A stretch of 64,000 nt of DNA from Taxillus chinensis. Lineage: Eukaryota; Streptophyta; Magnoliopsida; Santalales; Loranthaceae. The stretch spans positions 15,550,562 through 15,614,561 of the forward strand of contig CM042089.1 of the NCBI GenBank assembly GCA_023512835.1. Reading direction: 5' to 3'. Below are positions 56,624 through 64,000 of the stretch, one piece after another. The translations under genes were made by a program, and so were the position numbers. The notes under the pieces were generated by a model. That model was given only the letters and a program-made list of their open reading frames with translations. It did no database searches and was not told the DNA's origin. Each line of letters starts with the position of its first letter. Position 1 is the first letter of the stretch.

Positions 56624-57221
56624 GACCGTCTAATGCATTCCTTCACTCACTTTGCCTAATTTTATATCACACTCTAGGATACTCCACCTATATAGACGCG
56701 AATGCATGCAAGACGCTATCGGTCAACTCACCTTTGTGAGCTCCCACCTTAGTATTATGTTGCTTGTGAGAGTGTTTGGTGAGTCTTCGGGATACGGGCC
56801 GGGTCGGCTTTGATACCACTTGTCACGGGGTAGAATTCTTGTGCCTCTCTACCTGTTGCGGCACTTAACTTTCCTTTACTCAATTTGTTAAGTTTAGCCT
56901 TTGAGGGTTAAAGTGCACGTAGACTAGTTTTATCTTACATTAGGCTCCTCAGGAGAACAGTTTCAGTTTTTGACCATTTTGTGTAAAGATGATCAAATCC
57001 TTTCTTCAACGTCAAGTTTTTGACTAGCGGCGTGCTCTCTGCACTCAAGCGGGTCGGCACGTCTGAGCTCCGAAGGAGTTCCATCTAATTTTCGACACGA
57101 ACTATTTGTAGCCCTTTGCTGTGCATTATTTACACTTCAACCTGCTCCTCTTCTACAAGTAGTACTTCTTCATATTTGAAAAGTGCCACTGAGAGATGTC
57201 CCAAATTCTCAGGGCGTGACA

Positions 57222-58060
57222 CATGGAACACTAGATGCAATCTGGAAGTAGACATCCACTCTAACTTATATGCCACCTCACATTGAACACCTTGAAAGGT
57301 TAATAATATCGCTACAATAATTTCACATTGAACTTGTTCTTTAGAGAAGTTTGAAAAACATGAAATCTCCTCAATCAAAAGATGCATCTCGTTTGCTTTA
57401 CCTCTTCATTCTTCCTCTTTATTCTTTCTTGAGCCTTTTCAAGCTCCTTCACCTCAGATACAACATCATCCCTAGCCACCAACTCCCTCTTGATTTTTTT
57501 CATTTTGAGTTGTCCCTTTCACGTAACTGTTTAACATCGGTGGTAATTACCTATACATTACTTTGAATGGACTCATGTTAATAGAAGCATGATGCTACAT
57601 GCTGTACCAATATTCCACCCATGAAATGTGCTCTTTTCATCTCTTGATTCTTGTGGCAATAACACCTAAGTTGTTGCTCGAGAGTTCAATTCACTGCCGT
57701 TATCTGTCCGTTTGTCTTTGGATGGTAGGAGGAACTTGCCTTCAACTTGCTGCCCAGCAAAGTAAATTATCCTACCAAAAAGAACTCAAATAATTTTCCT
57801 CGATCAGTCGTGGTACTCTGCAAAATCCCTTGCAATTTCACCACATTATTTACAAATGCTTTAGCCACACTAAAAGGGGTGAAAGAATGTTTGAGTGGGA
57901 TAAAATGAGCACACCTGCTCAGCTTATCCATCACGTCCAAAATTGACTTGTTCCCCCCTTACTAGGCAGCCCCTGGCAGCCCCTCAACAAAGCCCTCCCA
58001 AATTTGACTTGTAGCCCCTCTTTGTTATTATGGAAATGAGCTAGAATCTCATCTCTCAAA
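57222..58060 (-). pseudogene. Gypsy integrase, broken
   Basis: Minus strand: ILDVMDKLSRCAHFIPLKHS (near 57890-57950) is the stretch after the first catalytic Asp of gypsy integrase, followed by AKAFVNNVVKLQGI. The C-terminal part EVAYKLEWMSTSRLHLVFHV (57250-57310) is the usual AYKLxLPxxxxIHPVFHVS motif. Frame changes and a stop separate these blocks. The copy ends where the TRIM-like array begins. Confidence 0.7.
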
Positions 58061-58086
58061 CCTTAGTACTCCTGGTATATATACAT

Positions 58087-58311
58087 AGGACATGTTTGTT
58101 TTGCATATTTTCTGTTTCGTTTTCAAAATGTGATTGTTATTTTCGAGTATAAAAGACATAAAATTGAAAACAATAAAATGTTATTTTTATTTTTTAGGAC
58201 TTAAAAAGTAAAAATAAATTTTTGTTGTTTTCAGTTTTATATTTTTTTATTCAAAAACAACTATCACATTTTGAAAATAAATATAGAAAACACCTCAACC
58301 AAACATATCAA
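58087..58311. mobile_element. MITE-like inverted repeat in the gypsy pol region
   Basis: A left ACATGTTTGTTTTG to TTTTCAAAATGTGAT block is mirrored by ATCACATTTTGAAAAT to AACCAAACATATC at the right. The two arms of about 60 bp enclose AT-rich sequence. The target duplication is unclear. Confidence 0.6.
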
Positions 58312-58456
58312 TAACCCATGTTACGGCAAAATCTCTCTATGACACCGTTGTGGTCCTCCAACCTCCTAAGAATCTCCAATGTTCAAGCATCAAATTGCTT
58401 GACTATCCCAAACATGCCATTTAGTCCCACTAAGTTCCAATAATCCCGCCTCACCG

Positions 58457-60310
58457 TACATAGAGAGAGAAGCTCTCCCTTCTCTCTACCCTTCTTTTTC
58501 CTGGCGTCTCTCTAGTGTCTCTGCGGCAGTCATTGTGATGGTGCCCTCGTTCCCTTAACGGTCCTGCTCTCACAAGCGTCAAGGCTTATGCCTCCACCAA
58601 ATCGTCTTCCTTCCATCGTTTCTCTTCTTTCCCTTCTTTTGGGGTGTGGGATGGTTTTTTGGCCATTATTTTTCCGGAGGACAATCTGACTCATTCTGCC
58701 CGGGATTTTTCCTTCACAGCGTTGTTGAAGTTCTTCCCCGCCTCTGGATCTCTCTTCCCTGCCTCCTGTTGAAGTTTTTTCATCTAGACTTACTTTGGCC
58801 TATTGCTTCTTCCTTTGGTACTTGCCCACCACCATGCTTGCTCGCCCAAGCGAGGCTTGTTTTTGCGTGAAATTGGACATTCGCTCACCCCCGCTTCCAC
58901 CATCTGGATTGGGTCGTCCATTGGATTTTTTCAAGCTGTCTGGTACCACAAGTTGCCGGTGTATCGTCCCGCGTGTCTTGGTCTTTCCCCAGCCCTTGCT
59001 GCGGCCCCTGTTGGCTCGGATGTGTCTCCGGCGGCAGCGTTGTTGAAGTTCTTCTCTGGCGGGCTGTAGCTTCACTCCCTTCGACACTACTTCGATAATG
59101 AGCACTTCTCCGACGACTTTGTCGTTAGCCTCCTGGCCTCTGATACTCTCATGGTGTGCTTTGATTTTGAGGAAGATTTTTTTCGCCTCCTTTTCAGGCC
59201 CTCCTGTTTCGTTCTTTCGTTTTCTTATCGGATCTTCTGTTGGGTGGTTGGGGATGATCTTACCAATAGTGAATATTTGACTCTCATCTGGATCTCTTTT
59301 CCCCGTCTCCCGTTGAAGTGTATTCATCCCGACTTACTTTGGCCTATTGCTTCTCCCTTTGGTACTTTATTGGCCATGGATTTGCCCACTACCATGCTTG
59401 CTCGTCAGAGCGAGGCCCGTTTTTGAGTGGAATTGGACATCCGGTGGTCGTCTCCATGCCGAAGAGGTGTTGGCGTCCCATTCCCGACGATTTGGATCCT
59501 TCCGAGCCAGTGTCACCTCCGGACAGATCTGCGCCTCCTTTGGCGGACCGTTCAACCTCTCCTCCTATGCTAGCCTCTCCTCCTGCGCCGGGCCGTCTGG
59601 CCGCACTCCCTCTGGCTCAGCTCTCCCCGCCAGCGTCGCCTGGCACCCAGTCGTCCACTCTAGTTGTGTGTCTTCTTTGGCTGTGGCCTGTTTTCTCCAG
59701 TAGCCTATTTGTCCTTGGCCAGATTTCAACCTGCTTCCTTCCGTCTGCTGGGATGGTGATGCTGCGATGGCTAGGGAGTTTCTGCTAGATGGCCTCGCTG
59801 TTCAGCCTGCTGCTAGCCCGCTAGTTGCTGCTCTCGATGAGGAGTCTCGTCCTCTTGCGTGTGTCTCCGGTTGTTTGGCTGAGGCATCTTCGGAGCTGGA
59901 GTGGTTGCGAGCCCACAAAGCCATTGGTGCGGTGTTAGGGGTGACGTGTGAGGGCTTTGACCCCTCTGATTTGTTGCGGGATATCAAAGCTCGGCATCAA
60001 GCCCAGAAGGAATCCTTGTCTTCTTGGCCGTCTGGGGGCACTAGCTCTAGAGGGTGCGGGAGCTCAAAAGGCTCACTCCTTCGGTTAATTATGATGCTGG
60101 GGTATCTCGGCCTTCTAGGCTAAGGTAGTTGGTTTATCGGGTTTCCTCTCCATTGCCTATTTTTAGGCTTTGTTTTTGGCCTTTTGTGGTTTCATTGTAA
60201 TATGTGTTTTGAGCTTTATTCTTGGGTCAGGTTATGTCCTGCTCGGTTTCCTTGTTCATCGTTCTTTCGTCCTTTCTTTAATATACTGTTTTTTACTTAT
60301 AAAAAAAAAG
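58457..60310 (+). mobile_element. Short LINE with ORF1-type sequence only
   Basis: 14-bp flanks TCCCGCCTCACCGT (58443-58456) and TCCCACCTCACCGT (60311-60324) differ at one base. It ends TTACTTATAAAAAAAAA. No RT segment is present. It sits in gypsy pol between RNase H and integrase. A 5' untranslated part precedes the ORF1 fragments. Confidence 0.8.
58640..60123 (+). pseudogene. LINE ORF1 (DUF4283-like), internally duplicated and broken
   Basis: The signature LWISLPCLLLKFFHLDLLWP with LAQARLVF (58750-58870) recurs as LIWISFPRLPLKCIHPDLLW with MLARQSEARF (59287-59426). Both match the DUF4283 region of plant L1 ORF1 (WVSLPxLPLxFxxPxxLxxI, then LARPSVARVLVEID). SDDFVVSLLASDTLMVCFDF at 59110-59170 is the N-terminal part of the same domain, preceding the second copy. 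A Pro/Ser-rich linker and a C-terminal frame (59767-60123, SELEWLRAHKAIG) follow. ORF1 proteins bind LINE RNA. Stops and frameshifts are present. Confidence 0.65.
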
Positions 60311-60324
60311 TCCCACCTCACCGT

Positions 60325-61420
60325 CAGCATACAAATGCCATAATATTGCACTGCCCTCTTTTCTAGATAAGGCATTAACTACTTTGTTTTTCCTACTAGG
60401 TTGGTAGATAATATCGGACTTAAATCTAAAAAGCTTAATCAAATCTATTCCGGGGTCACAATTTTTTGCCCTATCAAGTGCCTTAAAGCTTATTGATGAC
60501 AATGGTGAATTTCTTGCCCATAAATAAGTTCTTCATACTTTTACTGCTTGCATCACTGCTAACATCTACCTAGCATAAGTATTCCAAGCTGCCTTCATTG
60601 GCTCTAAAGCCTTAAAAATGTTCATCAAAGGTATTTTTTCTTCTACATAGACTGCTCCAATCCCTTCTCCACTTGCATTAGTGTGGACTTCGAATGACTT
60701 TTCAAAATTAGGCAAATCGGTTTGCATTATGGCTTTTTCCAAATCTTCTAAAATTTTCTTTGCTTCTTCCGACCATTCAAAATTGTCCTCTTTTAGCATA
60801 GCAGTCACAGGTTTTGCAATCTGCCCATAATTCTTCGCAAACCTTTAGTAGTAGCTTGTTAACCCTAGAAATTTCCTTAGACATACCCATTTCTTGGCAA
60901 TGGCTAGTCCATCATACACTAGAAATTATGTGCCTAAAATAATGTTATTTCTCATGCACAAAATTACATTTTGATATTTTAATAAAATAAATGTTGCTTT
61001 AGTATTTCCATTGACAACTCTAATGGCTTTAGATGCTCATCTATTGATTTTTGAATAAATCAATACATAGGTATGGTTTAAAAATAGAATTTATGGTTAC
61101 ATGGAATGTAGAAGTTTGGTTGCACAACCCAAATAGCATTACCCAGTATTCATGGAATTTCGAATGAGTCCAAAAAGCTGTTTTGTGCACTTTCTCTTAC
61201 GTCATTCGAATTTGGTGGAAGCCAACCCGCAAATCTAGCTTGATGAACATACACACCTTGTGTAACACATTCAACATTTCATCAATTGTCGAGATTGAAA
61301 ATCGGTCCTTCATGGTTACTTCATTTAAAGCCCTATAGTCGGTACAAAAGCTTGAAGTCTCATTTTTTTCCTTACCGATAATATTGGAGACAAAACAGAT
61401 TTTGACTTTGTTCGATCAAT
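60325..61420 (-). pseudogene. Gypsy RT and RNase H, broken
   Basis: Minus strand: FCTDYRALNEVTMKDRFSIS then TIDEMLNVLHKV and FIKLDLRVGFHQIRM (61195-61365) is RT. RKFLGLTSYYxRFAKNYGQI (60820-60885) and FEWSEEAKKILEDLEKAI (60725-60780) are the connection. EVHTNASGEGIGAV has the RNase H Asp replaced by Asn. YQPSRKNKVVNALSRKEGS then ILWHLYADGEVG (60310-60400) ends it at the LINE. About 200 bp of non-coding sequence (60920-61135) interrupts RT where the YxDD box should be. Stops are numerous. Confidence 0.75.
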
Positions 61421-61738
61421 CTATTTTTCAACATCTCTACTTGTGTTTCAATCTCATCATTTTGGAAATGGGCATACCTATAAGGTGGTACATTGACCAG
61501 TTTGTTAAATTAATGTGGTGATCGCAATGACGAGAGGGGTAAGCTAGTTGGCTCCTCTAAAACCTGTTGATGATTTGCCATTATCATGCGTACCTTCTTG
61601 GACAGTCGCTGTAATTCATTTTGCAACTCATTTGTATTCTTTTTCCCTCTTTTCCCCTCGTGTTGGACATTTGCAATGTATTATTGCAATGCATTGGGCA
61701 TCCCTTTTGGAAAGCCTCTCTATTATTTAAGCATCACA

Positions 61739-62560
61739 CTACTTAATTTCTTTAAGAGGCAAAGCAGTCCATCTTCTTTTTCTACTGCCCAATTTGAATT
61801 CTATTGTCATTACATAAAAATCTATAATCACCTTACCGATACTCTTCAACCAAGTGTTGCCTAAAATTATATCTACTTTTACAAGCGATAACACATGTAA
61901 ATTAACATCAATCTTTATTTCTTGCAAGTTCATTTTCATATTACGAACCACTTCATTAGCCACCTTGTTTTATGGCAATCCTTAGTTCAATCTTTCTTAT
62001 GATATTTGTGTTAATGAAATTATGGGAGGAACCAGAATCTATCAGTATCAAAATCTCGAACTAATCAACCCATGTCATGAGTGTTATAGTGGATGGTTTC
62101 GAAACCCTAGACATGGCATTTAAATATAATTCAACTGCATAATGATTTTTTTCCAATTCAGCCACTCAATTCTCCCTCATCACTTGTGGTTTCCTCATTA
62201 TTAATGTCATAATTTGAATCTCTTGAGTCAATGATCATAAATACTTTACCAATTCGATAATAATGGGCTTTGTTCCATTTCTCCTTGGATTTGAAAAACA
62301 ATTCCCTTTTTATTCTCTCTTGAACCTCTTCCTTCCTAAGTTTTTTTTAGTTGCCTTCTTTCGTGGATCCATCCTCCACAGGATGTTTTGAAATTATTAC
62401 GCCCAAAATCCTCTTCAAGCAACTTTCTTTCATTGTAGTAACTATCCTCCAAAATCTTGATAGTCTTTGAGGTTGTTTTAGTTTTAACTTTATTGTTAAC
62501 CACGACTTCAACTCTTCAATAAAAGTTCCCAATAATAACTACTTAGACCATCCCCTAACT
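61739..62560 (-). pseudogene. Gypsy protease region, broken
   Basis: Minus strand: an ILIDSGSSHNFI-like segment near 62000-62050 (frame-broken), then VDIILGNTWLKSIGKVIIDF and RKRRWTALPLKEIK to 61739. It parallels 14186-14560 in the gag-protease element. The upstream zinc-knuckle region is degraded (62230-62300). Confidence 0.65.
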
Positions 62561-63253
62561 AGAATATGTAATCGGCAAAACTCCTCAATATATACCGAAA
62601 CCCTTCCCTCCTATTTGGCTTGGCTAAATGTCCATGATGATTGACAATCGGTGATGATCCCTATTGAGATAAAAATTTATGCTTGAAAGTTGTTCAATCT
62701 ATGTCTATCATCTATCCATATCCACTAGCTATTAGCCTTTCCATCAAGGTAGATGCTATTAGCTTTGATCCATTTGCATTTCGTATGCTTGGAATTGGTG
62801 ATCCATTTTGTCCAACAACTCATGTGGATTTCTACCTTTAAAATGCGAAAAATCGATCTTCGGCTTTCTAGGGCCTTGACCTTGGTACCTTTCACTTTCA
62901 TATTCTGCAACATCTCTCCTTGGTTCCCTTTGCTGCCCATAAATTTTGGTGGCGATTTGGTACCTTCCTTGGTTTCCTTTGCTGCCCATACCTTTCACTT
63001 CCCTTCTTTGGCGGCGATTTGTTCCGTCTAATCTTGCATGTTTCTTAGATCTTTCATCTATCTTTCCCTCAAAAGACTCGTCATGCAACCATTGCTCTGC
63101 CACTAATGGTTCATGTTCTGCACGTAATCCATGCTTATAACCATCACGATTTCCGGTTGGTTTGGGTTCGTCTTTCTCACCTAACAGGAATTTTGTCTCA
63201 TCCCGTCCATCTTTTTGAGTCTGTCTACCTGACGTTTCCCTGTTTTCAGCCAA
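62561..63253 (-). pseudogene. Gypsy gag, broken
   Basis: From about 63253 minus: a charged N-terminal part, LVAEQWLHDESFEGKIDERS, then GPRKPKIDFSHFKGRNPHEL with LLDKMDHQFQAYEMQ (62790-62880). It is the same capsid start as in 15272-15619 (PRKPKIEFPHFKGGDP). Later gag is frame-shifted. A primer-site-like stretch (TTTGATGCTTTAG, minus strand, about 63428-63440) lies between LTR and gag. Confidence 0.7.
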
Positions 63254-63439
63254 TTGTCATTTAAATCTCTTCATTGCATCATTGTTTGTCCTAGTCAAGT
63301 GTGCTATAGATGTTAGTTTAGATATGGATTTAAAAATCTGATTTTGATACTCCTCTAATGCTTCAAATCGCTGCTTGCCTGTCTACATCTTGCTCATCTC
63401 TATTTTTTTTTGAAGCTGCAGAAGACTAAAGCATCAAAT

Positions 63440-63915
63440 TGTAGAAGATCTTAATTAAAATTCAATAACAAGTAAATATATTTGAATCGATCCACATGTA
63501 GATTTGAGTGATTGATTCTTTAGAGTTAGATAACGAAATTTACTTAACCCTAACCCAAGTATTTATATGAGAAAAGTTGAATTTGAAGAAGAACCCTAAT
63601 GGGTCAAGTTTATTGAATGCCTAAAGATCTAAAAAAGTATCATAAAATCGTGACCTTGAGGCCTTTATATAGGTAGAGAACCAATACAAGGAAGCCCTAA
63701 TACTAATGACCTCTCAGCCCTTAAAATAATTCAAAATAAATAAATAAAAGAAAAGAAAAGAACAGTTGACGTTGGACTGCCTCTGGCCATCCGGTCGACA
63801 CTCATGTGTCAACCATATGAGCTTCAATCAACTGGGAGCTTCAGTCAGCATGAAGAGCTTAACCCACCATGGGATATTGGCCTCTTGTTGCTTTGAGCAT
63901 GGTATTGTCTCAGCA
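63440..63915 (-). repeat. 5' LTR of the intronic gypsy element
   Basis: TGTAGAAGATC to TGTCTCAGCA, 476 bp, followed by TSD cattt. The remaining 80 bp to the window end is intron-like, with no COQ3 exon. Confidence 0.85.
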
Positions 63916-64000
63916 CATTTTTACATTTCTTAAACTTACAAGTGCACCATCCATCATAGTTAATTTGCATTCTTTATGTAGTTTGGCTTTGGATGATAAT

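Larger units (their letters stand above)
55264..57221 (-). mobile_element. TRIM-like array: three LTRs and two interiors
   Basis: LTRs of about 400 bp at 55264-55665, 56050-56449 and 56821-57221 begin TGTCACGGGGTAGAATTC (first copy degenerate), and the last ends GGGCGTGACA. After each of the two right-hand LTRs (minus direction) comes primer site AGTGGTATCAAAGCCG (about 56034-56049 and 56805-56820) and an interior of about 370-385 bp. CATG flanks both sides (55260-55263, 57222-57225). It lies between gypsy integrase and the gypsy 3' LTR. Confidence 0.8.
53540..63915 (-). mobile_element. Ty3/gypsy element in COQ3 intron 5, decayed, with nested insertions
   Basis: The 5' LTR is 63440-63915. 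The 3' LTR is 53540-55016, split by a LINE. An exact 5-bp TSD, cattt, sits at 53535-53539 and 63916-63920. Minus-strand order from the right: gag (62.3-63.3 kb), protease, RT, RNase H (60.3 kb), LINE, integrase (57.2-58.1 kb), TRIM-like array, polypurine tract, 3' LTR. LTRs and gag are of the same type as the element at 1519-16351. It lies antisense to COQ3. Confidence 0.85.

Overview
This looks like a slice of a large, repeat-rich flowering-plant nuclear genome. It has AT-rich intergenic DNA, GT-AG introns, and Ty1/copia, Ty3/gypsy, LINE, hAT and CACTA sequences. The one recognisable host gene is COQ3, the mitochondrial O-methyltransferase of ubiquinone synthesis. The species cannot be named. 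No tRNA, rRNA, CRISPR array or bacterial-type operon was seen.

Layout. (1) 0.65-19.4 kb is a nest of LTR elements. A minus-strand copia LTR (651-1518, resuming at 16352 and 18829) is split by a gypsy element (1519-16351) and by a solo LTR (16408-18828). The gypsy LTR is split by a Tat/Ogre-like element (1643-13775). That element is split by a strikingly C-rich element (4456-12114). The last three insertions and the solo LTR have recognisable target-site duplications (TSDs); the gypsy one is only 4 bp. (2) 19.5-34.5 kb holds a second chromovirus-type LTR end, a CACTA end, a 5'-half copia element, two short hAT-type elements, a decayed hAT transposase gene (29.1-31.6 kb), a G-rich minisatellite and a 3'-half copia element. 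(3) 34.5-41.1 kb is a non-autonomous Tat/Ogre-like element with an ORF1, a 3' minisatellite and a 3.6-kb LTR. (4) From 43.0 kb to past the window end is COQ3 on the plus strand: five exons giving about 196 codons, with no downstream exons before 64 kb. Intron 3 carries a TRIM and an inside-out copia element. Intron 5 carries a 10.4-kb gypsy element that itself contains two LINE insertions and a three-LTR TRIM-like array.

How the parts relate. The gypsy element at 53540-63915 has decayed but recognisable gag, protease, RT, RNase H and integrase. The one at 1519-16351 is of the same type but keeps only gag and protease, so it looks like a non-autonomous deletion form. The two Tat-like elements share an odd inverted LTR terminus beside the primer site. 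The copia block in COQ3 intron 3 is best read as a one-ended self-integration whose free end was repaired with a 350-bp duplication of the target. All TE coding regions seen are broken by stops or frameshifts.

The strongest leads are structural products of transposition, not a new enzymatic system: the inside-out copia block, the Tat elements with inverted LTR termini, the tandem TRIM-like array with a conserved small ORF, and the C-rich retroelement, which may partly be a sequencing artefact.
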